Shown: positions 22,101 through 28,689 of the stretch, piece by piece | Layout of the letters: each line of letters opens with the position of its first letter | Position numbering within the stretch: the first letter of the stretch is position 1 | Source of the DNA: Reticulitermes lucifugus | Taxonomy: Eukaryota; Arthropoda; Insecta; Blattodea; Rhinotermitidae | Reading direction: 5' to 3' | Length of the DNA stretch: 37,516 nt | Assembly (NCBI GenBank): GCA_026260175.1 | Contig: JAKCWW010003782.1 | Coordinates: 7,997-45,512, forward strand | Notes under the pieces: model-generated | Databases searched by the model: none | What the model saw: the letters and a program-made list of their open reading frames with translations, nothing else | Told to the model about the DNA's origin: nothing | Program-made: the position numbers and the translations under genes

Positions 22101-23497
22101 GTGAACCAACTTCAAACTGCGACTCACACTGGTGTGAGGTCTCAGTATGAGGCTGTTTAGACAGTGTAATATGTGTAAAAGTAAAGAACTTAATCCACCA
22201 AAATGAAACATGTTAGATTGTTGTTCACTTTGCTAAAAAAAAATACACCTCATCTCAAAGATCACTGTGTTGTCATAAAGGCATGTTGGTGGAATAGAGG
22301 TAAAGCGTCACATATTCTAAAACTTGGCACTTGACAGGGGTGACTGGTCAGCTTCATATGGTGGCTGCTTTACCCCTGGATAAAGATGCCACCATATTTC
22401 TTGGAGAGAAGGCTAGCCTGTCTGCCAGATTCAATGCGGACATATTGACAAACAAAAGATTCCCTGCCCTTGCCTGAAATTTGCAGCTCTGTTGTCCATT
22501 GTATAGTCACTCGTTTTACTGACAGTCATATTCTGGCTAGAATAATTTGTTTATTTACCAGGAGTAATATTTAATCTATTTAATTATTCAGGCTTGCCTG
22601 TGTTTCATAACGTTATTAAAAACTGTTAAACTATTCTGTGCCCTCTGTTTCAGGAATGTGCTTGCTGGTCAAATGCAACTGCACACAGATGAACTTCCAC
22701 ATGAATGTACATACTGTGGAAAAAGATATCGTCTGAGAAGACAGCTTGCAAATCACAAATTAATTCATGCTAATGCTCGTCTGCATAAATGCCCTGTTTG
22801 TGGAAAAGGATTTAATCGTCAGCAGCACTTGAGAGCTCATGTTCGGACACATCAGAAGTCATTGAAGTACACTTGCAAAGTATGTAAGAGTCCGTTTCTG
22901 AGTGTGGGAGAGCTTATTGTGCATCGTAAAACTCATACTCAGGAAGAAATTGAGGAAGCGTCAAAGCAGCAAGTCCTGCAAGGTGGAGATCCTTTAGCAT
23001 TTGTGTGTCAGATATGCGGAAAACAGCTGGCAAGCAAGTTCACTCTCAAGAACCATGTGATGATGCATGCAGATGATAAACCATTTGTTTGCGAGATCTG
23101 TGGAAAGAGTTTCACAATGAGGTCAACTCTACACACGCATCATCGTGTGCATACTGGAGAGAGACCCCATTCATGTCAACATTGTGGTGAGGCATTCCTG
23201 TCTAGACAGAACCTTATTGTCCATGAACGCATACATACAGGGGAAACGCCTTTCAAATGTGCACAGTGTGATAAGGCATATCGTTCTAGACACAGCCTGA
23301 GACAGCATCTGTTGTTTCATGCAGACTATCGGCCACACGAGTGTCAAGAATGTGGGAAGAGATTTAGACGTCAGGATATACTTGTCACGCACATACGCAC
23401 ACACACTGGGGAACGCCCCTTTGCTTGCGTTGTTTGTGGCCGTGCATTCAAACAAAGAGGGGACTGTAACAAACACCAGCAAAGACATGCGTTATAA
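7125..23497 (+). CDS. Multi-exon THAP-ZAD-C2H2 zinc-finger protein (whole gene span)
   Basis: I assembled eight coding exons by GT-AG sites and codon phase: 7125-7198, 10267-10456, 12317-12410, 13167-13351, 15114-15254, 15803-16354, 18990-19123 and 22654-23497. They sum to 2214 nt, an intact 737-aa frame. Domains in order: THAP (residues 1-83; C5, C10, C55, H58, with W37, P27 and P80), a linker, ZAD (about 145-222; C147, C150, C193, C196), a long acidic linker (229-412), a basic segment (413-456), and nine C2H2 fingers (about 471-735). THAP and C2H2 arrays bind DNA and ZAD usually dimerises, so a nuclear DNA-binding regulator is inferred. Every junction is phase-compatible, which supports one gene rather than two. 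The target is unknown. Confidence 0.75.
7199..10266 (+). other. Intron 1 of the THAP-ZAD gene
   Basis: The intron holds a decayed LINE copy (about 7380-8245). From 8250 to 10266 I see no gene, only AT-rich sequence. A CTGATGATGGAGGCC stretch at 9979 resembles the hammerhead core but lacks a proper GAAA partner. Confidence 0.6.
7380..8245 (+). pseudogene. Decayed LINE, family L-A: ORF2 C-terminus and 3' end
   Basis: An open segment at 7561-7902 reads IQKRIVRIMLGLGHRSSCRE, FKKLDILTVPSTYARVMFVV, HGINTMQKNKLHIP and AIQKGVLYSSIKEFDALPSN. This is the conserved end of a Jockey/CR1-like reverse transcriptase ORF. The 3' end has GGATTTAAGAAATCGGAATG and then an ATAAAT repeat. Related 3' ends occur at about 14669 (+) and 33662-33715 (-). 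Same strand as the host gene. Confidence 0.75.
10267..10456 (+). CDS. Exon 2: rest of the THAP domain
   Basis: Acceptor TTCACAG|G; the exon completes Arg25 and continues FPLSNPKLCKQWVHAI. It carries the LLCSDHF motif (third Cys and the His ligand) and ends with NAVPTLYRCTEK, the AVPT(L/I) closing motif of THAP domains. Donor AAG|GTGAGT, phase 0. All eight usual hallmarks are present: C2CH, FP, W and the C-terminal P. Confidence 0.9.
10795..11198 (-). repeat. tRNA-derived SINE with target-site duplication and an assembly gap
   Basis: On the minus strand the head has ACTAGTGGTCAGCGTG (A box) and GAGTTCGATCCC (B box). The distal end is a TTAG/CTAA repeat tail at 10795-10810. The 12-base duplication TTCATCAGACAT flanks it at 10783-10794 and 11199-11210. 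A run of 187 N (10893-11079) masks its middle. It sits in intron 2 of the THAP-ZAD gene. Confidence 0.85.
10893..11079. other. Assembly gap (N run)
   Basis: 187 undetermined bases inside a SINE. Open frames crossing it are meaningless. Confidence 0.99.
11230..11274 (-). ncRNA. Hammerhead ribozyme-like motif, copy 1 (partly decayed)
   Basis: Read on the minus strand: AAACAC, CTGATGA, helix II (GATCAG-CTT-CTAATT, five of six pairs), GAAA, CATGCA, GTGTTT. Helix I (AAACAC/GTGTTT) pairs perfectly. The base expected to be U at position 16.1 is C, so the A15.1-U pair is lost; cleavage competence is doubtful. Confidence 0.55.
11467..11705 (+). repeat. tRNA-derived SINE, family S2, copy 1
   Basis: The head is GCCGATCCCAGTGGCCGTGC with an intact B box GGTTCGAATCC at 11531-11541. 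The body is GTCTGTCTCTTG(NNN)TGTTGTGTG, TCAGGTAGAGGTCTCTGCGA and CCAGAGGAGTCCT. The same sequence recurs at 25765-26027 in the same orientation. Three N lie at 11571-11573. Confidence 0.85.
11695..11960 (-). pseudogene. Decayed LINE reverse transcriptase C-terminal fragment
   Basis: The minus-strand frame reads KTWTLRKVDQKYLGSFEMWC, WNRIEKISWTDRVRNKEVI and EERNILHTIKGRKANWICHS. This is the highly recurrent thumb/C-terminal segment of an insect non-LTR element. After a stop the match continues toward the SINE at 11705. Confidence 0.75.
12317..12410 (+). CDS. Exon 3: short linker between THAP and ZAD
   Basis: Acceptor TTTGTAG|AAATCA; 31 codons reading KSQQQSPSPVEQEPGVL..., ending DCDE plus one base at GAAG|GTATGT (phase 1). 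It joins phase 0 from exon 2 and phase 1 to exon 4. Low-complexity, Gln/Ser/Pro-rich, with no domain of its own. Support is splice-site quality plus phase. Confidence 0.6.
12721..12955 (-). repeat. SINE family S1, minus-strand copy
   Basis: CCATGAAGGCCCAGAGGGGG is the reverse complement of the S1 'CCCCCT...GCCTTCATGG' end. The segment is partly duplicated (CCATGAAGGCAACGGAGGGG at 12731). It lies in intron 3 of the THAP-ZAD gene. Confidence 0.6.
13167..13351 (+). CDS. Exon 4: first half of the ZAD domain
   Basis: Acceptor TGCTTACAG|AA (phase 1), donor ATG|GTGATG (phase 0). The exon encodes about 25 linker residues, then MRTEFFCRVCACTSEELVPV and a helix up to IHIHLPIM. C147 and C150 form the first ZAD zinc pair; the R-x-C spacing is typical of this treble-clef domain. 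The GTGATG donor is not a strong consensus. Confidence 0.85.
13646..13686. repeat. Simple repeats (AAC)n and (TAC)n
   Basis: ACAACAACAACAACAACTAT is followed by TACTACTACTACTACTACTA in intron 4. Confidence 0.9.
13840..14720 (+). pseudogene. Decayed LINE, family L-A, second copy
   Basis: Fragments read EKVGITKFVGLLLGYNLKME, then IFYIQMKTIRIIIGARSKVG, HLSGYQKGVCHARIKLFSNL and PTTIRSLYHNITVFKPAFKE. This is the same order of conserved blocks as the copy at 7380-8245. The 3' end GACGGATCTGTAGAATGATA then TAAATTCTGTTCTG matches the family's terminal sequence. It sits in the intron that splits the ZAD domain. Confidence 0.7.
15114..15254 (+). CDS. Exon 5: second half of the ZAD domain
   Basis: Acceptor TTCAATTCAG|GTC, donor AAA|GTAAGT, both phase 0. 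The exon encodes VTPEDMLPVALCTSCVYKLE and ends IKLRTILGLQVDHK. C193 and C196 (LCTSC) are the second zinc pair, followed by the long helix usual in ZAD proteins. With exon 4 this completes a four-Cys ZAD of about 78 residues. Confidence 0.9.
15481..15742. repeat. Inverted-repeat (MITE-like) element in intron 5
   Basis: The left arm 15481-15519 (TATCGCTCGTGAAACAGCAA...CGTAACCCAC) is matched in reverse complement by 15703-15742 (GTGGGTTACAACAAATTCCT...GAGCGATATGTGA). The 115-codon ORF across it has no domain and is not supported as a gene. Confidence 0.5.
15803..16354 (+). CDS. Exon 6: long acidic linker
   Basis: Acceptor TTAATTACAG|ATA, phase 0. The exon encodes 184 residues, rich in Glu/Asp/Asn, starting IYSDEDTTDTEPSTEKEREQ and ending RSGRAVKKVTL. 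Of two donors, TTG|GTATGT (end 16354) is better than AAG|GTGACA (end 16345); both are phase 0. A 36-bp tandem duplication (16133-16168 and 16169-16204, one mismatch) gives two copies of D(A/T)ENVNETECEA. Such disordered acidic linkers are usual between ZAD and the finger array. Confidence 0.8.
16133..16204 (+). repeat. 36-bp in-frame tandem duplication in exon 6
   Basis: Two adjacent 36-base units differ at one base (GATGCA versus GATACA at their start). Each encodes 12 residues, so the frame is kept. Confidence 0.95.
18105..18275. repeat. Foldback MITE, CTTCTGGGATGTGAC family, diverged copy
   Basis: The left arm has GTAGTTTGGTAGGCAGGTA. The right arm has TACCTACCTCCCACACTGCA, then GCATCACATCCCAGAAGATA, the family's signature right end. 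Confidence 0.5.
18575..18840 (-). mobile_element. Hammerhead-bearing terminal repeat, probably Penelope-like
   Basis: These sequences surround the ribozyme at 18646-18688. The boundaries are approximate and I found no inverted partner or coding region nearby. Terminal repeats of Penelope-like elements are known to carry minimal hammerheads of this form; the assignment is by that feature alone. Confidence 0.4.
18646..18688 (-). ncRNA. Hammerhead ribozyme motif, copy 2 (core intact)
   Basis: On the minus strand: CCCC, CTGATGA, helix II (GACTA-ATAAG-TAGTC, five perfect pairs after one U), GAAA, a minimal helix III (ACATATGT, palindromic), then A at the cleavage position, then GGGG. Helix I (GGGG/CCCC) is extended beyond an internal loop by GTATAT/ATATAC. 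Every core base of the hammerhead consensus is present. Helix II differs completely from the 24.2-kb copy yet still pairs. Confidence 0.75.
18990..19123 (+). CDS. Exon 7: basic segment before the finger array
   Basis: Acceptor TATGTTCCAG|AAC (phase 0), donor AACAA|GTAAGT (phase 2). It encodes NTKKPKYKVVIVKMKDAVNM... and ends EEELASN with two bases of a Lys codon. It is Lys-rich, with no known domain. Its phase 2 fits both the intact finger exon at 22654 and the decayed exon at 19483. Confidence 0.75.
19310..19465. repeat. Foldback MITE remnant
   Basis: TTAGGTTCTCACAGCAGTGA...TTTGGAGTGTGATGCC resembles the family's left arm, and GTCTTCAGGGTGGAAGAGGC the centre. It is diverged and lies just upstream of the decayed exon. 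Confidence 0.4.
19483..20774 (+). pseudogene. Decayed in-phase exon(s) of the THAP-ZAD gene with zinc-finger relics
   Basis: The acceptor GCTTCACAG|G and the donor CCT|GTGAGT are both phase 2, like exons 7 and 8. Coding character survives in pieces. They are a frame with one early TAA (19487), then YSCRQCGKTVTSKDNL and FQCEQCSAVHYSKD; a frame with FGTYNPDTLEKNPSEIL; a frame with EEQEDREEIRAVNVYLEQER; one with CNRVSTLRKKYHEHH; and one with HLFQCDRCGREFVSKASYDS and LYLCDVCGKCMKYFTNL. The last half-finger would join NVLAGQMQLH in exon 8 to make one finger. At least four frame changes and several lost Cys/His residues argue for decay, though assembly indels are an alternative. Confidence 0.65.
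21680..21760. repeat. Foldback MITE, one arm
   Basis: Carries the signature GTCACATCCCAGAAGAC and the outer GGAAACCTCAAAACTTA. The left arm is not recognisable. Confidence 0.5.
22264..22470 (-). repeat. SINE family S1, minus-strand copy
   Basis: GCTGACCAGTCACCCC and CCAGGGGTAAAGCAGCCACC on the minus strand match the S1 body at 1738-1780. The distal TGTCATAAAGGCATGTTGGT matches the 'GCCTTCAT' end. Confidence 0.65.
22654..23497 (+). CDS. Exon 8: nine C2H2 zinc fingers and stop
   Basis: Acceptor CTCTGTTTCAG|G (phase 2) is followed by NVLAGQMQLHTDELPHE, the tail of an unfinished finger in which the first His is Gln (GQMQLH). Nine complete C2H2 fingers follow, starting CTYC, CPVC, CKVC, CQIC, CEIC, CQHC, CAQC, CQEC and CVVC, most with TGE(R/T)P-type linkers in the distal half. 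A 24-residue insert (EEIEEASKQQVLQGGDPL...) separates fingers 3 and 4. The protein ends HQQRHAL. Fingers with intact linkers (5-6, 6-7, 8-9) are the best DNA-contact candidates. The start codon of the raw ORF is not used; the acceptor decides the beginning. Confidence 0.95.
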
Positions 23498-23574
23498 TTA
23501 ACAAAGGCGCACATCATTTAATATATACTAGTGTATGCTGAGTGTTGACTGTTTCCAAGGTTCCCTTGTAAGAT

Positions 23575-23800
23575 AAAGGTAAAAATTGTGCTGATGATTA
23601 GCCACCATGCCATGAAGACACATTTAAAACTCTACACACTGTTAACTTAAGCGCTAGATATGGGAGTGTGATTGGCTTCATGCTTGGCCGTTTCTTTCTG
23701 CAGAGAAAGAATTTCTGTTATTTTTTGTGCTGGATGTTGGTAGGGCTTAGGGCAGACAGAGAAGTACTGTCCCTTATTCAGGGGGATGCAGATGACCTAC
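23575..23800 (-). repeat. SINE family S1, minus-strand copy
   Basis: On the minus strand it reads AAACGGCCAAGCATGAAGCC, then CACTCCCATATCTAGCGC, TTAACAGTGTGTAGAG and TGTCTTCATGGCATGG, aligning block by block with copy 1. It lies 78 bases after the zinc-finger stop, probably in the 3' UTR. Confidence 0.6.
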
Positions 23801-24219
23801 ACAGTGTGGGTAGCATCTCTTAACACGATAATAGTAGGGGGGGTGGGGAGGAAATAGATCCCGTAAAACACACGAGTTTCTATCACTGCATGACATAGTT
23901 TTTTTTAACAAATTAAGTTCAGTTGACGAATCGCACATTAGAATTACCAGAACACTCTCATGGGCACTGATGGATTTTGCAGTTTAGCAGTGTATGTTCG
24001 GTCTGCTTTCTTCAGTCTGAAATGTATTAAATTTTATGTACTTACTGAGAGGTTAATCCAGTGGATATGCTAGCTCACAGTGTGAGGAATCTTGAGTTGG
24101 TATTGCCAGATGACCTGCATTATCTTCGTCTCCAGAGAAAACGTTTGCATGTGGTTAGATACAATATCAAAACCAGCAAATGCACATAAGTGTATAAAAG
24201 TATATTGTGCATTCCATAT

Positions 24220-24263
24220 ACCTCCTACATGTTTCGGCCACTTGTGGCCATCATCAGGGAGGT
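24220..24263 (-). ncRNA. Hammerhead ribozyme motif, copy 3 (complete)
   Basis: On the minus strand the 44-nt unit is: ACCTCC (helix I), CTGATGA (core), T plus GGCCAC-AA-GTGGCC (helix II, six perfect pairs), GAAA (core), CATGTA (two-base-pair helix III, AC/GT with loop AT, then A at the cleavage position), GGAGGT (helix I). Helix I pairs six of six. ACATGT is palindromic, so two copies could form a stronger dimeric helix III, as reported for the minimal hammerheads of Penelope-like elements. Predicted cleavage lies between 226 and 225 of this 24,000 block (24226/24225). Confidence 0.85.
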
Positions 24264-24854
24264 GCATTACAAAGAATACATGCATCAATATGTTACAGAA
24301 GTTTTTGGAACCAATGCACTGATATAAAATATTGAATTTTAAAAATAATACTTAGTTTAAAATATGTATGGAAAATTAAAATACAGATAAAAATATTTGT
24401 ACTTTATTCTGATGGATGACAAATAGTATGTGTGTAGTAAATCACCATCAAAGCAAGGGTGTATTGATGTTATGTGTTCGGCAGACCATTCTGTATTGAG
24501 AAATTACATAGAACCAGTGCCGTTATTTGGTTCAATAAAATGTGCCCGCTAAACCGCCTGACGCCCAACACACAATGTGAAAACACTAAGAAGGCAGCCA
24601 CAACTTGCAGAATAAATCAGAATACAGAGTGGTCTGGCATACAGATAACATCAGTACACCCTTGCTTGGATGGTGATTTACTACACACATGCTATTCATT
24701 ATCCATCAGAATCAAGCACATATAATTTTATCTGTATTTTAATCTTTAATATATATTTTAAACCATGTATTATTTTTAAAATTTAATATTTTATGTCTGT
24801 ACATTGGTTCCAAAAACGTCTATAATATTTTGATGTATATATTCTTTGTAATGC

Positions 24855-24879
24855 ACTTCCATGAAAACATGTAGGAGGT
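24855..24879 (+). ncRNA. Hammerhead remnant lacking helix II
   Basis: In the right arm the unit is reduced to ACTTCC-ATGA-AAACATGTA-GGAGGT. Relative to the left arm it has lost the first bases of the core and all of helix II, so it cannot form a hammerhead. Confidence 0.75.
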
Positions 24880-25062
24880 ATATGGTGTGTATAATATACT
24901 TCCACATACTTATGTGCATTTGTTGGTTTTGATATATCTAATTTCTCAATGCACGGTTATGGATCATTTAAAACTGTGCATGTGGGTTGGATATTATAAT
25001 CCTATATGTAACATCAGAAATAATGCCATCGTTTGTATAATATGCTGCTTCAGGCCCCCCCC

Positions 25063-26536
25063 CCTCCCATGGTGACAGTAGCCTTGCCAGTCACGTTTAG
25101 TTACTGAAGCTAGTCCAGCATTTTCAGTTCACACAAATGGTTTAAAGAGAATTCTGCACCCACGTTACTGGATCTGATGTTTCACTTTAGCCCAGGCAAG
25201 TGCAATGAGACTGAGAACGCATTTTTAGGAAGAAAGTCTTACAAGACATTGTGACCTCATGTATTCAGAATGTGGTCAGTCCTATCATTTCTTCTGGCAT
25301 TTTCAACTCTCCCAGCATGTACAGTTCATGTTTCATCATGGTGGCTTCACAGGCAACCACCTGTCTCTGCAGCGATTAAATCATGCACACCGTTACTGCT
25401 CATTTGCTTGCAGGTGTGTCAATGTGCACATAGTGATGTAGCGCATTATAAGAAGCAACTATGTTTTGGATTCGTTTTTCTTGCAGTCACTTCTCAATAC
25501 TAGAGCTGTTCATCTGGTCATGGTAGTCACCATTTACTGATCCTGCTTTTTAAAAAGCTGAGCACCTAGGAAAAAGCCATCTTCTGAACCAGCATGAATG
25601 ACAATCAGTCTGTTTCCCACATTGCCATCTGCCAAGATGCTCTTCACTTATCTGTTTACCAGCATTTCTTCAATGTCAGATTGCTGTCTCCATGTCTCAT
25701 CTAGATAAAGAATCTTCCTCCTTCTGAGTTCAGAATTAATTTAATATAAGCAATGAAATACACTGCCGATCCCAGTGGCCGCGCGATCTAAGGCGTGGGT
25801 CTACGGCCGCTCGCTTACTGGGATTGTGGGTTAGAATCTTGCCTAGGGCATGGTTGTCTGTCTCTTGTGAGTGTTGTGTGCTGTCAGGTAGAGGTCTCTG
25901 CGACGAACTAGTCCCTCATTCAGAGGAGTCCTGCCGAGAGTGGTGTGTCGAAAAAGTGTGTGATCGTGAAGCCTCGAAAAACAAGGCAGCCTAGGCCCCC
26001 AAGGGGCTGTCGAGCCATTAAAAATAAAATGAAATACACTTCCGCTTAACCATACATTGTCACTCTATCAAGATGGTTCTCTTGCTGTGGCATTTATTCT
26101 GTCAAAATCCTATTGTGTGCAGTATTCTTCTTAAAGACTGCTTCGCCCAAGGCATGTGTATTTTCTCTCTTATTAGTGGAAGGAATTTATTACAAGTTGG
26201 AACAGTTTTCTCATCAACATAGAAGTCCATGACTGTTCTTTTAACCACGTATAAATCAAAATGGTCAAAGATAGCATTTCTTTCATGTTTTGAAGGTCCC
26301 TTCTTTCCTGGGGTGTGCATAGGGCTTCCTTCATTTTTGTCATTGCTCTCCCTTCAGTTGTTTTTCCCTGTTGTCACTGATACGCCACAGTACTTTACTG
26401 GTTTTTCATCAGCACGAGAAGTGGGTACAATTAGACTTTTCTCCGCTGCTGCTTGTTTACATAGGCCATTCATGTGGTTTATTACTTCCCTAGCTTTACT
26501 GCAAATGGTTTTACCTTTCTTTCCATCAGTTGCCAT
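25063..26536 (-). pseudogene. Tc1/mariner-superfamily (DDE_3-type) transposase pseudogene, split by a SINE
   Basis: Read on the minus strand, fragments follow the order of a common insect transposase. They are KGKTICSKAREVINHMNGLC...KSLIVPTSRADEKPVKYCGV, then FDLYVVKRTVMDFYVDEKTV...KQSLRRILHTIGF, then (after the SINE) KILYLDETWRQQ with the first catalytic Asp. GNRLIVIHAGSEDGFFLGAQ, VACEATMMKHELYMLGELKM, ALAWAKVKHQIQ and LASVTKRDWQGYCHH complete it. The second catalytic Asp region (HYVHIDTPASK) seems mutated. Many stops and shifts: dead. Confidence 0.8.
25765..26027 (+). repeat. tRNA-derived SINE, family S2, copy 2, inserted in the transposase
   Basis: Starts GCCGATCCCAGTGGCCGCGC like copy 1; the B box is degraded to GGTTAGAATCTTG. 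It ends CCATTAAAAATAA. A 13-base duplication, AATGAAATACACT, flanks it at 25752-25764 and 26028-26040. Removing it rejoins the transposase blocks. Confidence 0.95.
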
Positions 26537-26559
26537 TTGTTGGGTGTTTCATTTGTAAC

Positions 26560-26944
26560 AAGCCTATAGACAAGTTCTTGAACAGCTCTGACCACACGGG
26601 ACAGTACAGAAAAACCTGTATTATCTCACACGCGTGAAACATGACAGCATTTCAGCCTAATGTATTTTTGACAGGAACACATTGGTTACTGGACACCAGC
26701 AAGGGGCAGTCAGCTTTCCCAAGCACAAAACGCAGCCAGGGTCAACTGCAAACCCCACAGTTAGCATCAGTATCTGTCTCTGCAGAGAAATGAGCCCTTG
26801 TTGCAATCCAATACTGAAATGGTACATTGGTACACTCTAAGCATAGGGTGGAGTTTGCAATTAAAGACATATTGGCCTTAAACTGCATGTAGTTGGCAGT
26901 TAATAGCCAGCTGGTTGTTCTTTCTGTTCACTTATTACATACAG
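26560..26944. other. Intergenic, no gene seen
   Basis: Probably contains the 5' flank of the dead transposon. I see no clear terminal inverted repeat and no coding frame. Confidence 0.4.
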
Positions 26945-27182
26945 TATATGATTTATTTAACGTCACTGTTAGTGTGATAGACTGTCTAGCATAAGGCGAT
27001 AGACTCATTAGCAAATGATGAATGGGAAAGGGTGCGGAAGGAGGCAGCTGTGGTCTAATTTTGGGTAATAGCTACTGGGAAGGACTAAGGAAAGCTACAA
27101 ATGTCCTCAAGATAGCCAGTGTTTGGGCCAATACTTGAACCTAGGACCTCCCGTATATGAAACAACTGTGTTACTTGAACCT
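26945..27182 (-). repeat. Decayed tRNA-derived SINE
   Basis: On the minus strand a B-box-like CCTAGGTTCAAGTATTGGCC is followed by CACTGGCTATCTTGAGGACA. Then come GACCACAGCTGCCTCCTTCC and a tail GTGACGTTAAATAAAT. The order matches a widespread insect SINE body (…GACCACGGCT…CCCTTTCC…GCGACGT-TAAA). Confidence 0.55.
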
Positions 27183-27185
27183 AAT

Positions 27186-28689
27186 CTTAGGTATTTGTTG
27201 TTGTTTTTTTAAGAACTTTTCTACGGAATGTAAGCACTCAATTGATCACCAAATCACTTCCTGTTGAGAAGGTTATGGTTTCTATTTTTGGTACTGAGGT
27301 CAGCCATTCTAACAGGTTGATGGTTTTGATTAATTGCTGCCCAGAGTACATGAAAATAGGCCACAGTAACTTCCACATTATTTTCCGGTTCACCAGGGTA
27401 GTGTGTGTGTTTTGTTTTATTACTTTTGAATTAATGATTACCAAAATGTTCACCTTTATATAAACTACTGTCACAAAATGTATGGTTGGTTGCAAGTGTA
27501 AGCATGCCATCAGAAAGGCCCCTTTGATGCACCTGACAGCATGTGAACACTAGAGCAATAAAGATAAATTCATATTCCAGATATACTAGCACTAAAATTA
27601 ATTACAGCAACACCTAGTTCAACTTTTGGAACGCATCTGTGTGGCTTATGGTTTTGTCTGAGCAGAAGTTTGTTACTGAGCTGAAGATTTACGTCTATGC
27701 CGTCATGCCACTTCTTCTTATTATTATTAATATTAAACCCTACAACCCGAAAGCCGAATTACTCTGTGAAAAACCTGTCCCAGTGCCACTTAATCCACCA
27801 TAAATCCCAGGACTTGTTTTAGATTGAACTTGAGCCACCACAATTAGAGGCTGGCAACTGGCCGCCACATCACAACCTTTCACAGCCTATGTGTGTACTA
27901 TTTATTTAACATTATCCTACCATAATATCTTAGTCTTTGTTCAAGATTTCCCACCCTAACACATCAGCTACAATGAGGTACACAGGTGCCTCATGCATGG
28001 TAATTCAGGCAGTACCACAAGAGCCACTGGTGGTCTCACACCAAGCAAAAGTTAATGGCACAGCAAACAACGTGGTATGATACTGTAACTCTGTCTTCGG
28101 TATTTAGAGAAGGAAAATTAATCTTGGATATTGTGGGAGATGCCAGTGACTCGTAAGTGAGGTAAATCATAAGCAAATACAAGAGATACTAGCTCGGTAC
28201 CTGCGGTAGGACTGAGTAAAATGGGTTCGGTGGACAAAGTGCTAAACCGTGTATGTTTTAATCTTTCCCATAGGTAATACATGTCCAACTTGCCTAAATC
28301 CTACTTGTAGAGGCCTTTGCATTCAGCTGTTAGGTGTACCCACCACTGTAATTACTGCACCTGCAAGTTCACAAGTGAATACTGATCTTTTCCTTTATTA
28401 TAGTTATCTTTTGTGCACTATAGGCTTTTCTCACTATTGTGGCTGCTATCTGTTCTCTATCTTGCAAACCATTTATTACTGATTTTAATATTTTATGGTG
28501 TTCTGTTGTTAACGTTGATCTTGTTTTGAAGTTCTTGCACCATGTGGCATTGGGTGTGGTCACACAGTACTGAAGTCCAAAAAGCCTGACTAACATCAAC
28601 AGACTATCCTCAAAGGAAAATACTTTCATTATGTGCGCTTTTGTTATCTGCATTTCCACTTGTCCGCTTAATTATAGTCTTCCACATTA
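27186..28689. other. Intergenic, no gene seen
   Basis: AT-rich. The only structured segment is a decayed SINE-like block at 27760-27885. The ORFs at 27238-27510 and 28249-28482 have no recognisable domain. Confidence 0.5.
27760..27885 (-). repeat. Decayed SINE-like repeat shared with 34200-34300
   Basis: TCCCAGTGCCACTTAATCCA...CATAAATCCC...TTAGATTGAAC corresponds to TCCCAGCGGCCACATTGTCC...CACAAATCTC...TTAGATTAAAC at 34206. A degraded B box (reverse complement of AGATTGAACT) points to a tRNA-derived head on the minus strand. Confidence 0.45.

Larger units (their letters stand above)
20775..22653 (+). other. Intron before the finger exon
   Basis: AT-rich, with poly-T and a foldback MITE right arm at 21680-21760 (GTGTCACATCCCAGAAGACT then GTGGAAACCTCAAAAC). 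An S1 SINE (-) lies at 22264-22470. The small ORFs carry no recognisable domain. Confidence 0.6.
24155..24941. mobile_element. Long inverted-repeat element with a hammerhead ribozyme in one arm
   Basis: The left arm (24155 to about 24500, starting TTAGATACAATATCAAAACC) is mirrored by the right arm (about 24610-24941, ending GGTTTTGATATATCTAA). Each arm is over 300 bp, around a loop of roughly 100 bp. Shared blocks include CACATAAG..., ATACCTCCTACATGTTT, TTGGTTCCAAAAAC and GTAGTAAATCACCATC. No coding region is present. The ribozyme motif and its mirrored setting suggest two Penelope-like terminal repeats in inverted orientation, but a simple foldback transposon is possible. Confidence 0.75.

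Noticed and set aside
25250-25500. Plus-strand reading that looks like zinc-finger relics (YSECGQSYHFF, FACRCVN)
   Set aside because: The minus strand explains the region better as transposase blocks in the right order (VACEATMMKHELYMLGELKM).
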